Source of the DNA: Lacinutrix sp. Bg11-31
GTDB taxonomy: Bacteria; Bacteroidota; Bacteroidia; Flavobacteriales; Flavobacteriaceae
Assembly: GCF_002831665.1 (NCBI RefSeq)
Contig: NZ_CP025118.1
Location: forward strand, 1,736,001-1,800,000
Length of the DNA stretch: 64,000 bases
Reading direction: 5' to 3'
The notes under the pieces were generated by a model. It was not told the DNA's origin. It saw only the letters and a program-made list of their open reading frames with translations, and did not search any database. Below, piece after piece: positions 35,909 through 44,903 of the stretch. Made by a program: the position numbers and the translations under genes. Each line of letters opens with the position of its first letter. The first letter of the stretch is position 1.

Positions 35909-37312
35909 TTATATATTTTCTTTAGATAGTATTGCTGTAATTGCTTTTAAAATACGTTGCGACGATTCTTTTTGTGGTGATTTACAAATAGTATCGAACC
36001 ATAATTTCGCCTTTTCTACAGTATCTGATTCTTTATTAATAATACCTACTATTTTGGCTTCAATCTCTTCAGCTTTATCAAAATATATTACTGCTCCATT
36101 TGGCATTGAACGAAAGTGAACATATTTATAACATTGATGTATATCCCAATACGTATTTAACTGTACTTCTTGATTGTAATTAAAATAACCACAGGCTTTA
36201 TTAAATGCAGCATAATCGAAAACCATAGACGAACCTAAATTTACAACAAACAAAGAGTGAGCTATTGTATTAGATAACAATACATTATCCTCCCTACTAG
36301 GTAACATTGTATTCCAAGTATTATTTACATTTTGCCATTTTGGTGCAACCTCTACAATCAAGCCATTATATTTAGAAACGATATTATCGTATCTGCCAGA
36401 AAAATCTACTGGGCATTTTCTAAAAACAATACCTAGATTATAACCTTTTGTGTTTAAAGATGCTATTGCCTTAGCAAAATCTTCTAAGTACTTTGGGTCA
36501 TCTGGTGAAGTAGTAACATCGTCTCCCGAAAAACAAACATATTCTTTTTTAGAATCTAGATTATAGTCTTTATAAAATGCTTCTTTAGTTTTTATTGTTT
36601 CGTTGTCGTAATGTGGTTCGAACTGTGGTGTTCCAGTTACTATTATTTGATTCGCTTTAATTTGAGGATAATATTGATGCATTTCTTTTTTCATGAAATC
36701 ACTCCACACAAAATAATAGTCTGTATCCACAACTAGTGTTGCTTTTGGCAAATTATCCCAAGAAAAAATAAATGTAGCTGTAGGGATATCAATATCTCGA
36801 GCTGCCAATAAAGGTGCTATAGCATCCACAATTCTCTGGTTAGTACAAAAAATAAAATCTGGTTTCTCTTTTTTTAAAGTATTAATACACGAGTTGTAAT
36901 AACCTGTAGATCGTTCTTTTTTATTAATGATTTGCTTAATTTTTTCAAGCCCTTTTGCAGATGAAAATAAAAATATTATAACTTTAGTAATTACGTTTTT
37001 TACAACTGCTTTTATAGATTTGTTACTTGCAGGAAATTTATATGCGTTATAAATAGGATCTCCTGCATTCTTAATATTTAAATTTAATTCTATCGTTTTT
37101 CTTACGTTCTTTAATATATCTGTAAGCCAATGCGGTTTAATGTTATCTAGTCTAATTTCTTTATATCCCATTTCTGAAATAGAAAACGGAGTGCTATTCC
37201 AGTACGTAATATCAAGATTTTGTGCTTTAGCTAAATCGTGAAATTTAGTAAACGCAAAATTACGAAGCGCTATACCTGAAGGAATAAGAATAAATATTTT
37301 TTTGTTTTTCAT
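35909..37312 (-). CDS. GT-B-like transferase of unassigned family
   Basis: A 467-residue protein recognised only as a GT-B-like fold. Supporting points are a Rossmann-like start (IFILIPSGIALRNFAFT), the region FIFCTNQRIVDAIAPLLAAR, an interdomain segment VTGTPQFEPHY and a late motif VVNLGSSMVFDYAAFNKACG that resembles the donor-phosphate loop of glycerophosphotransferase- or sialyltransferase-like GT-B enzymes. No EX7E motif is present. It could add the nonulosonic acid, because no standard sialyltransferase was found, but this is only a guess. It stands beside the GNAT, deacetylase and neuC genes. Confidence 0.6.
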   Translation of the reverse strand: MKNKKIFILIPSGIALRNFAFTKFHDLAKAQNLDITYWNSTPFSISEMGYKEIRLDNIKPHWLTDILKNVRKTIELNLNIKNAGDPIYNAYKFPASNKSIKAVVKNVITKVIIFLFSSAKGLEKIKQIINKKERSTGYYNSCINTLKKEKPDFIFCTNQRIVDAIAPLLAARDIDIPTATFIFSWDNLPKATLVVDTDYYFVWSDFMKKEMHQYYPQIKANQIIVTGTPQFEPHYDNETIKTKEAFYKDYNLDSKKEYVCFSGDDVTTSPDDPKYLEDFAKAIASLNTKGYNLGIVFRKCPVDFSGRYDNIVSKYNGLIVEVAPKWQNVNNTWNTMLPSREDNVLLSNTIAHSLFVVNLGSSMVFDYAAFNKACGYFNYNQEVQLNTYWDIHQCYKYVHFRSMPNGAVIYFDKAEEIEAKIVGIINKESDTVEKAKLWFDTICKSPQKESSQRILKAITAILSKENI

Positions 37313-37318
37313 AATAAT

Positions 37319-38152
37319 TTACAAGCTACCTATTCTACCATGATCTGAAAAATTTCTATTAACAACAAACTCGTTGTCCAATGGTTTTTCTGAAAGAAAT
37401 GTAATATCGCAAAAATAGTTTTCTTCAATTGGATTTAAGCGCCAAGGCACAACATTTTTATAATCTAAAGCCCAATTGTTTTTAGCTAGTTTTTTTGTTT
37501 CTAAGTTATTCCAAGAGGTAATATAATCGATCCAACGGTAGCCTAATGCCCAAGCTTGCTCTTCGAAAGCATTAATATCTACAATATTTACAGCTCTTAA
37601 TCCTCCAACATTTTCTTGACTTACAGCTTGAGACCCATCATTAAACACTAATCCTTTAACACCTGGTTGTTGGAAATAATGTGATTTCGCATCTAATAAA
37701 TCTTCAATATTTACTTCTATATTTCTACAAACCGATTTAAAAGATTGATCTTCTAATTTAGGATTAACCTTTACATAGCGAACCAAATCGTAATAACGAA
37801 TCCATCTCATGTTTCTATACAAACCTAAACCAGCCTCGTTGGCTGCTGTTGCTGCTAATGGATAATAGTTTCTTGCTAATGCATATAATTTACCTAAAAC
37901 GCCTTGACCTCTACATTCTACATCTAGATACACATTAATTATCCAAGCTAAACCGCCTTGAAAATTAGCTCCTACATGGCCAACAACTTCTTGATTATTG
38001 TTTAAACAAATAAAAGAGCGTCCATATTTAGCGTTCCCATATTGCCATTCCCAAAATTCTAATTTATGTAAAGGATGGTTGGCTCTATATATTTTTATAA
38101 AAAAAGCACGTAGTTTATCCCAATCTTGTATTGTTGCCTCTCGTGTTATCAT
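37319..38152 (-). CDS. GNAT-family N-acetyltransferase
   Basis: A 277-residue protein with an N-terminal GNAT fold (about 1-130). The acetyl-CoA-binding signature is RGQGVLGKLYALAR. A second region of unknown type (about 140-277) has RWIDYITSWNN and closes with NFSDHGRIGSL. Its ATG overlaps the deacetylase stop by 4 nt, so the pair is co-translated. The likely job is acylation of an amino sugar freed by the neighbouring deacetylase; the substrate is unknown. Confidence 0.8.
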   Translation of the reverse strand: MITREATIQDWDKLRAFFIKIYRANHPLHKLEFWEWQYGNAKYGRSFICLNNNQEVVGHVGANFQGGLAWIINVYLDVECRGQGVLGKLYALARNYYPLAATAANEAGLGLYRNMRWIRYYDLVRYVKVNPKLEDQSFKSVCRNIEVNIEDLLDAKSHYFQQPGVKGLVFNDGSQAVSQENVGGLRAVNIVDINAFEEQAWALGYRWIDYITSWNNLETKKLAKNNWALDYKNVVPWRLNPIEENYFCDITFLSEKPLDNEFVVNRNFSDHGRIGSL

Positions 38153-39063
38153 ATTTTATAGTTTTTTCCTCCAATAACATCGTTACAATCAAATCTATTT
38201 AAAAGCAGTTTATCCTGAGGATTCAAATTTACACCTCGTTTAGTTGTAAACCCAAATTTATAACCAGCTAATGTTGCTAATTTAGAAACCTCAGCAGTAC
38301 AAGCTTCGTCTGTTCCATAAGGATAAGCAACAGTATCTATTTTAGTTTTTGTTAAGCTTTCAAAATAATTTTTAGAGCTTTCTAATTCTTTAGTTATGTC
38401 TTTTAATGGTAACAAACCTAGTGGATAATGACTATGCGTATGGCTTCCTAGATAGCCTAAATTTGCTAGTTCCTGTAAGTTATTGGTAGTCATATACAAA
38501 TCGTTTAATACTTCATTTTCATTAAAATGATTAGAAAACAATTCGTTTATTACTTCTTCTTGTTCTTTATAGTCTAATACAAAATTTAATATATATTTTA
38601 AAACAGCGCTTTTTTCGTCATCATAAATGTAAATCGCTTTTATTTTAGCGACATCTATAGTTTGCAATTTACTTTTGTATTTATTTTCAATTCTTTTTAA
38701 GATTATTTCAGATTCAATTTTTGATCTTAATAAATGAATTTTGTGGACTGTCGATATTTTTTTCTCTTGATAGTTAATTGAATTTGCAAAAAACATTGCC
38801 GGAATATTAAGTTCGTTTAATATTGAAAACCCAAAATCAACTTGTTCTTTTAGTCCATCATCAAAAGTTATTAAAATATAATTTTCTTTACTTGAAAGGA
38901 TTTGTTCAGAATTATCTAATAAATCTTTTGAAGCTATAAATTCACCTTGATTTTGAAGCAATAGCAACTGTTTTTTAAATGCTAAAGGTGTGACTCCAAA
39001 AATACTTGGGTATTTAGTTTTAAAATCTTCTCTAATGTAATGGTAGTTACTAACTGTTAGCAT
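38149..39063 (-). CDS. Polysaccharide deacetylase-family protein
   Basis: NodB-fold carbohydrate esterase of 304 residues. Motif 1 is TFDDG (about 66-70) with the metal and base Asp pair, motif 2 is SHTHSH (about 207-212) and motif 3 is AYPYG. A helical insert of about 90 residues separates motifs 1 and 2. No signal peptide is seen, so it acts in the cytoplasm, possibly on a sugar nucleotide or lipid-linked glycan. It sits between neuC and the GNAT gene. Confidence 0.85.
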   Translation of the reverse strand: MLTVSNYHYIREDFKTKYPSIFGVTPLAFKKQLLLLQNQGEFIASKDLLDNSEQILSSKENYILITFDDGLKEQVDFGFSILNELNIPAMFFANSINYQEKKISTVHKIHLLRSKIESEIILKRIENKYKSKLQTIDVAKIKAIYIYDDEKSAVLKYILNFVLDYKEQEEVINELFSNHFNENEVLNDLYMTTNNLQELANLGYLGSHTHSHYPLGLLPLKDITKELESSKNYFESLTKTKIDTVAYPYGTDEACTAEVSKLATLAGYKFGFTTKRGVNLNPQDKLLLNRFDCNDVIGGKNYKI

Positions 39064-39066
39064 AAT

Positions 39067-40185
39067 TTAAATATCCATAAATTGTTTTTGATGATTGGTT
39101 TCCCATAAATCTTCCATCAATAATGTTTTTAAAAAAGCTTCCGCACTATTACCTTTTCCAAAGATTTCGGTTTTCTCTATTTCAAATTCTTTTTTATCGT
39201 TAATAGCTTTTAATATAGCTTCAGCATTATAACTTGTATTAATAATTGAACCCAATAAAACTCTATTGGCTTGTCTTGTACCAACGTTTATTGTAGGAAT
39301 TCCATAATAAGGTGCTTCTCTCACACCTGCACTACTATTACCAATTATAAATTTAGATTTTTTTAATAAGGTTAAAAAATATTCGAATCTTATGGATGGG
39401 AAAATTCTAAAATTTGAATGGCTTTTTAAAGTTTGATAAGTTTCAAGTATAATTTGGCTTCCTAAATCGTTATTAGGGAAAATTACAACATAATTCTTTT
39501 CACTCTTAATTAAGGCTTCTACAAATTGCTTTGCATAGCGTTCCATTTGATCATGCTCTGTTGTTACAGGATGAAACATCGCTACTGCATAATCATCAAA
39601 ACTAATATTATAATATGCCTTAACAACCTCTAGGCTTGGTAGGTTTTCGGAAAACATAATATCTACATCTGGAGAACCAATACTATAAATAGACTTTGGC
39701 AACTCTCCCATTTGCTCCAAACGTTCTTTAGCTTTATCGTTAGCGACAAAATGAATATGACTCATTTTACTTGTAGAATGTCGAATAAGCTCGTCTATAG
39801 TACCAGATAATTCGCCTCCTTCAATATGTGCAACTAATATATTATTTAAACTACCAACAATAGCTCCTGCTAATGCTTCTACACGATCTCCATGAATAAC
39901 AATTAAGTCTGGGTTTATAGTTTTTATAAACTCAGAAAAACCCGAAATGGTCTTAGCCAATGTTAAATCCATTGTAGCCTCGTGTGTGTGGTTGTTAAAT
40001 GTTGAAATATTTTTAAAACCACAACGTTCAACTTCAATTAATGTATAACCATATTCTTCAAGCATATGCATGCCTGTAACAAATATGTGTACCTCAAATT
40101 GACTTTGACTTTCTAGAATTTGGATTAGTGATTTCACTTTTCCGAAGTCTGCTCGTGTGCCTGTTAAAAAAACAATTTTTTTCAT
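39067..40185 (-). CDS. neuC: NeuC-like hydrolysing UDP-N-acetylglucosamine 2-epimerase
   Basis: Converts UDP-GlcNAc to free N-acetylmannosamine and UDP, the first step to sialic acid. The 372 residues begin with FLTGTRADFGKVKSLIQ (5-21) and contain VIHGDRVEALAGAIVGS, HIEGGELSGTIDELIRH and IIGNSSAGVREAPYYGIPTI. These fit the hydrolysing NeuC/LegG group rather than WecB. LegG-type enzymes of legionaminate synthesis are closely related, so the exact nonulosonate is uncertain. Confidence 0.88.
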   Translation of the reverse strand: MKKIVFLTGTRADFGKVKSLIQILESQSQFEVHIFVTGMHMLEEYGYTLIEVERCGFKNISTFNNHTHEATMDLTLAKTISGFSEFIKTINPDLIVIHGDRVEALAGAIVGSLNNILVAHIEGGELSGTIDELIRHSTSKMSHIHFVANDKAKERLEQMGELPKSIYSIGSPDVDIMFSENLPSLEVVKAYYNISFDDYAVAMFHPVTTEHDQMERYAKQFVEALIKSEKNYVVIFPNNDLGSQIILETYQTLKSHSNFRIFPSIRFEYFLTLLKKSKFIIGNSSAGVREAPYYGIPTINVGTRQANRVLLGSIINTSYNAEAILKAINDKKEFEIEKTEIFGKGNSAEAFLKTLLMEDLWETNHQKQFMDI

Positions 40186-40189
40186 TTAT

Positions 40190-40777
40190 CTACTTTATAG
40201 GCTTTATTTTATGTGTTTCATCTTTTAAAACGATACTATTACTCTTAATGCTAGTACTTACAAGAATATGAGCACCAATAGTTACATTATTTTCAATTTT
40301 TAAATCACCAAGAATTGAAGCGTTACAGTATAGTGTTACATTATCTCCAATAACAACTCCAGTGCCTTCTCTGTTTTTTTTATGACCAATAGTACAACCT
40401 TGATGAATTATAAAACCTTTCCCAATGGTGTTTCTACTACCTATTACTGTGCCTTGCCCATGGATTATATAAAAACCTTCTGCGATAGTATTATTGAAAT
40501 AGATTTCGCAGGAACACAACTCTTTTAATAGCCAATGAATTTGAGCTGTTAAATCGTTATAATTCTCTGTTTGTAATTGATTTCCTAGTCTAAATAAAAA
40601 GACAGCCAACTCATTAGCATTACTTTGTATTCTTTGTTTTATTTCTTTTTTTGATAATGTTGGTAAATGATAGTTTACATCTTTTACTGTTTTCTCGAAA
40701 GCATCATGTATTACCTTATCTGGTATGGCTTTTGGCTTATATACTTTAGCTTGTAAAAAAGAAACAAATTCTACCAT
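40190..40777 (-). CDS. Left-handed beta-helix acetyltransferase in the nonulosonate module
   Basis: Hexapeptide acetyltransferase of 195 residues. The first 85 residues are helical (TLSKKEIKQRIQSN), as in serine acetyltransferases. The repeats follow with HGQGTVIGSRNTIGKGFII and GVVIGDNVTLYCNASILGDL. Placed between neuB and neuC, it probably O- or N-acetylates the nonulosonic acid or a precursor. Its start shares a nucleotide with the neuB stop. Confidence 0.8.
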   Translation of the reverse strand: MVEFVSFLQAKVYKPKAIPDKVIHDAFEKTVKDVNYHLPTLSKKEIKQRIQSNANELAVFLFRLGNQLQTENYNDLTAQIHWLLKELCSCEIYFNNTIAEGFYIIHGQGTVIGSRNTIGKGFIIHQGCTIGHKKNREGTGVVIGDNVTLYCNASILGDLKIENNVTIGAHILVSTSIKSNSIVLKDETHKIKPIK

Positions 40778-41817
40778 TACTTAATATCTTTCCAAGTTAA
40801 CTGTTCGTCATTATCTATTGCTCTTGTTGCTATTTTACCAAGTATACTTTCATACTCATTGGCTAAAATATCTCCAGTTCCAGGTCTTTTAACCCAGATA
40901 TTTTCTTTTGTATAGGTTTCACCTTCTGCAATTGGTTTTATTGTACAAACTGTTGCAAAAGCAAAATCTATGGTTACCTGTTCTTCTTTTGCAGGTTCTT
41001 TAACTCCACCACGCATTAATGCTATTTCTGCACTGCTTGTTATTAATTCGCTACAAGCTTTCTCGTCCATACTACAAACAATATCTGGACCTGTACGTTG
41101 CATGTGGTCTGTAAAATGACGCTCTAATATAGAACCACCTAGTGCTACAGCTCCTAAACATGCATTATTATTTAGTGTGTGATCGCTTAAACCAAAAACT
41201 TTATCTGGAAACGCTTCGTGTAATTGTATCATGGCTCCAAAACGTACCAAATGAATTGGTGTTGGATATAAATTTGTGGTATGTAATAGCGCAACAGGTA
41301 CTTTATGTTTATCGAAAATAGCGACAGCTTTACTTACACTTTCTATGGTATTCATTCCTGTACTTAATATTACAGGCTTACCAAACTGTGCTATATGTTC
41401 TAAAAGCGGATAGTTATTACACTCACCAGATCCTATTTTATAAGCTGGTATGTCGAACTTTTTTAAACGTTCTGCTGCTGCACGAGAGAAAGGTGTAGAA
41501 ATAAAAATCATGCCTTTAGACTCTACATAATTTTTAAGTGCAAGCTCATCTTCTTCGTTAAGCGAACAACGCTCCATAATATCGTAAATAGAAACATTTG
41601 CATTACCAGGAATTACTTTTTTTGCTGCACCACTCATTTCGTCTGCAACAATGTGTGTTTGGTGCTTTACAACCTCGACACCTGCTCTATGTGCTGCATC
41701 AACCATTTCTTTGGCTACTGTTAGAGAACCTTCGTGGTTTATACCAATTTCGGCAATGACTAAAGGTGGGAAATCTTGACCAATTTTACGTCCAGCTATT
41801 TCTATATATGGATTCAT
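40777..41817 (-). CDS. neuB: NeuB-like N-acylneuraminate synthase
   Basis: Condenses N-acetylmannosamine (or a related hexose) with phosphoenolpyruvate. The 346 residues contain a TIM-barrel NeuB domain with [20 protein letters not shown] (about 17-36), the [14 protein letters not shown] loop and [24 protein letters not shown]/antifreeze-like domain follows (about 285-346, KRPGTGDI). Length and domain order are normal. The substrate could also be a legionaminate precursor. Confidence 0.93.
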   Translation of the reverse strand: MNPYIEIAGRKIGQDFPPLVIAEIGINHEGSLTVAKEMVDAAHRAGVEVVKHQTHIVADEMSGAAKKVIPGNANVSIYDIMERCSLNEEDELALKNYVESKGMIFISTPFSRAAAERLKKFDIPAYKIGSGECNNYPLLEHIAQFGKPVILSTGMNTIESVSKAVAIFDKHKVPVALLHTTNLYPTPIHLVRFGAMIQLHEAFPDKVFGLSDHTLNNNACLGAVALGGSILERHFTDHMQRTGPDIVCSMDEKACSELITSSAEIALMRGGVKEPAKEEQVTIDFAFATVCTIKPIAEGETYTKENIWVKRPGTGDILANEYESILGKIATRAIDNDEQLTWKDIK

Positions 41818-41834
41818 GTATTGTATTCTCTATA

Positions 41835-42908
41835 TTATATTAATTTACCTTCTTTTCTTTTACTTAAATAACTCTTTATTTTATTTCTAGCTGGCTTTTC
41901 AATATATAAATAACTTAAAATAGATAAGCCAATGAGTATAAACAACCTTAAAAAGAAGCAAAATAAGAAATCTTCTGCTTTATCTAAGCCTAAATATTTA
42001 TTCAATCTATAATCACTTATATATCCCCATATTACAAATTGAAGAATATATAAACCGTAACTTATTTCGCCTAAAAAAATAAAAGTTTTTTTATTAAATA
42101 GTTTGGTTATAAACCCATTATTAAGTGACAATAATATAATTATTGGAATAAACAAAACTGCTAAAAGACCATTGTGATAACTAAGCCCTATGGGAAATTT
42201 TAAGGCTATTAAAGATAAAATAACTAAAGCAATTATATGCACATCATAATTTTTAGTTTCAGTACTTTTTTTAACGAAATAAAGACCTGCTAAATTACCA
42301 ATAATAAATTCATTAAGATGAAAAATGGGATGATACATTACATCTTTGGAACTATAAAATAAATCTGTAAACGTTGTTTGATTAATTAAATAATGAAATA
42401 AAAATTGGCTAATTAACCAAAAGAAAATAATCGGGACAATTAATTTATTGAAACTAATTTTAGAGTAAAACCTATTGTATAAAAATGGGAACAATGCATA
42501 GAATACTAACTCTACTGATAATGACCAAGCAGGAATATTAAAAACTAAAGCTTGTCCAGGCACCCAAGTTTGAACCATAAATAGATTCAAAATAAACTCG
42601 GTAAAATTAAATTGGCCTGAAACAACTATTAGAAACAAAAGGAAAAGAATGGCTAGGAGATATACAGGATAAATTCTAGCAAATCTATTTACCATATAGT
42701 CCATAAAATTAACCTTCACTTTTTTATGGTAGGCAATTATCATTACAAAACCAGACAATATAAAAAAGTAACTTACTCCAATATTTGCTTGTTTAAATAA
42801 AAACTGAGTATACTCGTTAGTAAAATGCATTGATCCACTACCAAAGTGGAACACAACAATTAAAAGTGCCGCAACAAATCGAGTAAAAGTAAGTTGTTCT
42901 ATTCTCAT
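41835..42908 (-). CDS. Acyltransferase-3 family membrane O-acyltransferase
   Basis: Membrane protein of 357 residues with about ten helices. The catalytic-type N-terminus reads QLTFTRFVAALLIVVFHFGS, where the His is the conserved family residue, and the family phrase GVSYFFILSGFVMIIAY follows. The PAWSLSVELVFYALFPFLY segment is also typical. It probably O-acetylates the surface glycan or an intermediate at the periplasmic side. It lies between neuA and neuB, so the nonulosonate is a possible acceptor. A second paralogue is present in the locus. Confidence 0.88.
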   Translation of the reverse strand: MRIEQLTFTRFVAALLIVVFHFGSGSMHFTNEYTQFLFKQANIGVSYFFILSGFVMIIAYHKKVKVNFMDYMVNRFARIYPVYLLAILFLLFLIVVSGQFNFTEFILNLFMVQTWVPGQALVFNIPAWSLSVELVFYALFPFLYNRFYSKISFNKLIVPIIFFWLISQFLFHYLINQTTFTDLFYSSKDVMYHPIFHLNEFIIGNLAGLYFVKKSTETKNYDVHIIALVILSLIALKFPIGLSYHNGLLAVLFIPIIILLSLNNGFITKLFNKKTFIFLGEISYGLYILQFVIWGYISDYRLNKYLGLDKAEDFLFCFFLRLFILIGLSILSYLYIEKPARNKIKSYLSKRKEGKLI

Positions 42909-42919
42909 TGCTGGCTTAC

Positions 42920-43594
42920 TTAATTTAAGTTAAGATGAGATTTCTCTAAAATATAATTTGCATAGTCTAAATCTGCTTGTGTATCAATATCTACAGTTGA
43001 AAAAACGTGGTTTACCTTAAAAGGAAACCCGTTAGTAGTCATTATCTCATTGTTTAACACACTTGTTGCATCTGCTATATACAGCAATCCATTTTCAAAA
43101 TATAAGGGTTCTAAATCTTGACTGCGTTGTCCTGGTTTATAATTAAAAGGCTTAAACTTATCATTCTCTATTTTTCCTAATTTATGATAACTTTGAGATA
43201 CTGTAAACACACTGTCACAAGCTTTTTCATTGTAAGCATTAAAACAATCTTCTAACAATGTTTTTGGTCTTAATGGATTTGTAGGCTGCAATAGAATTAC
43301 TGTTTCTACAGCTTCATTAATTGATTGTAAAACATGCTTAACCGCAGAAACTGTAGGTTCTAAATCTCCAGAAATATCCGAAGGTCTATCTATAACATTT
43401 ACGCCATAAGACAATGCTATTTCTTTTATTGCGGCATCGTCTGTTGTAATATAAATAGCATCAGCTAAATGTAAATTTGCTTTAGCATACAAAATACTGT
43501 GTGCTATTAAAGGCAAATCGCCTAATGCTAAAACATTTTTATTTGGCAGCCTTTTAGAGCCTCCACGTGCTGGTATAACTATTATTGTTTTCAA
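42920..43594 (-). CDS. neuA: NeuA-like acylneuraminate cytidylyltransferase
   Basis: Activates the nonulosonic acid to its CMP form. The 224 residues begin with VIPARGGSKRLPNKNV (6-21), the CTP-binding signature, and include ILLQPTNPLRPKTLLED. The metal-binding VDIDTQADLDYA is near the C-terminus. It gives the module a complete CMP-sugar route together with neuB and neuC. It is translated just downstream of a GT gene. Confidence 0.92.
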   Translation of the reverse strand: MKTIIVIPARGGSKRLPNKNVLALGDLPLIAHSILYAKANLHLADAIYITTDDAAIKEIALSYGVNVIDRPSDISGDLEPTVSAVKHVLQSINEAVETVILLQPTNPLRPKTLLEDCFNAYNEKACDSVFTVSQSYHKLGKIENDKFKPFNYKPGQRSQDLEPLYFENGLLYIADATSVLNNEIMTTNGFPFKVNHVFSTVDIDTQADLDYANYILEKSHLNLN

Positions 43595-43619
43595 TTTTAG
43601 TAGTGTTTATATTTTTATA

Positions 43620-44903
43620 TCAAGGCCAATTTAATTGATCTGGTGCTTTTATAGATACTTCCTTTTTGTTATTAAAACGGTTATAAGCAAAAGTAGTTAC
43701 CAACTGTGTTGCCTCTGCAATATAATCTTCAGAAATTTTATCTAAAACCGTAGTTCTTTGCTTGTAAAAGGCATTTAACACCTCTAAGTTATTAATGTTA
43801 TTTACAAAAAAATTCATTTTATTTAAGATGTCATTTTCTTTATTTTGATAAGCCGAAACGCTCCCATAACTACTAACTACTTTATCCATTATAGAATTAG
43901 GATAAGTAACTCCAAAAACTGGAACACCAAAAGACAAAGCTTCTATTAATTTACCTTTTAACAATTCGCCATGCAAAATAGAATCTACAACAAACATACA
44001 GTCCGATTTCTTTATAAGCTCAAGTACTTGTGTTCTCTCTAATTTAAATTTTAAAATAACATTAGGTATTGATGCTTTTAACCAAGTAATAGATTCTTCA
44101 TCAAACTGAGAAAGCACAAATGTAAAACTCACTTTTTGTGAGACTTCAAGCTTATTAAAGGTAATTAGACTCGTTTTAAACTCTTCAGTAAAAGCACTTT
44201 TATAAAAAGTACCTGCGTATAAAAAATTGACTTCCTGTTTCTCTATATTTCTTTTGTAAAGTTTTTCAACTTTTTGCATTGCATGTGGTATTACAAAACA
44301 ACGTTGCCTATCTAAATTATAATTATTAGCCATTCTATCGGCTAATTTAGATGAAGGAAACGTCCAAGCTTGCGCAATATCTTTTGTCTTTAAAAAAACA
44401 GCTTGATGGCTGTCCAAATTATCCTGTTTAAAAACACCTGCATTTATTGGATCGTTTACATTTACAATAAATGGGAATGGTTTTTTTCTATAAACATTTA
44501 GTATTGGAACTATTGAAAGTGTTGGTAGAATTCTTGACCAAACAACATCTTCTTGAGTAATTGTATTATGTAATATCTTCGATTGTTTTTTTACCCAAAT
44601 GGTCTCTAAAAGCGTATTATTAGAATTAAATACCGTCTTATTTAATGTATTTAAAACCTTATAAACTAAGCCTCCTAAACCTTTGTTTTGTTTTGATGTT
44701 TTATAGAGCAGTGCATTTGTTTTATGTTTTTTTATAAGCTTAATTACTCCTCCTTTAAAACTATAATTATTGAATGCAGAAATCACATACAACACACTTC
44801 CCTTTTTATATAAAATATCCAACCAATTTTTATTAACGATAGCTTCGCTAGATTTTTGATCTGGATGAACAGAATAAGCCGACACAATAATTCTATTAAC
44901 CAT
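43620..44903 (-). CDS. Glycosyltransferase, GT4-like
   Basis: A 427-residue GT-B-like protein. The start has ISAYSVHPDQKSSEAIVNKN, a loop like that of GT4 enzymes. The donor half has VNFLYAGTFYKSAFTEEF and LLKGKLIEALSFGVPVFGVT, a weakly conserved EX7E area. The middle insert is long. It neighbours neuA and may transfer the nonulosonic acid, though nothing in the sequence proves this. Its ATG is 1 nt from the stop of the next gene upstream. Confidence 0.78.
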   Translation of the reverse strand: MVNRIIVSAYSVHPDQKSSEAIVNKNWLDILYKKGSVLYVISAFNNYSFKGGVIKLIKKHKTNALLYKTSKQNKGLGGLVYKVLNTLNKTVFNSNNTLLETIWVKKQSKILHNTITQEDVVWSRILPTLSIVPILNVYRKKPFPFIVNVNDPINAGVFKQDNLDSHQAVFLKTKDIAQAWTFPSSKLADRMANNYNLDRQRCFVIPHAMQKVEKLYKRNIEKQEVNFLYAGTFYKSAFTEEFKTSLITFNKLEVSQKVSFTFVLSQFDEESITWLKASIPNVILKFKLERTQVLELIKKSDCMFVVDSILHGELLKGKLIEALSFGVPVFGVTYPNSIMDKVVSSYGSVSAYQNKENDILNKMNFFVNNINNLEVLNAFYKQRTTVLDKISEDYIAEATQLVTTFAYNRFNNKKEVSIKAPDQLNWP

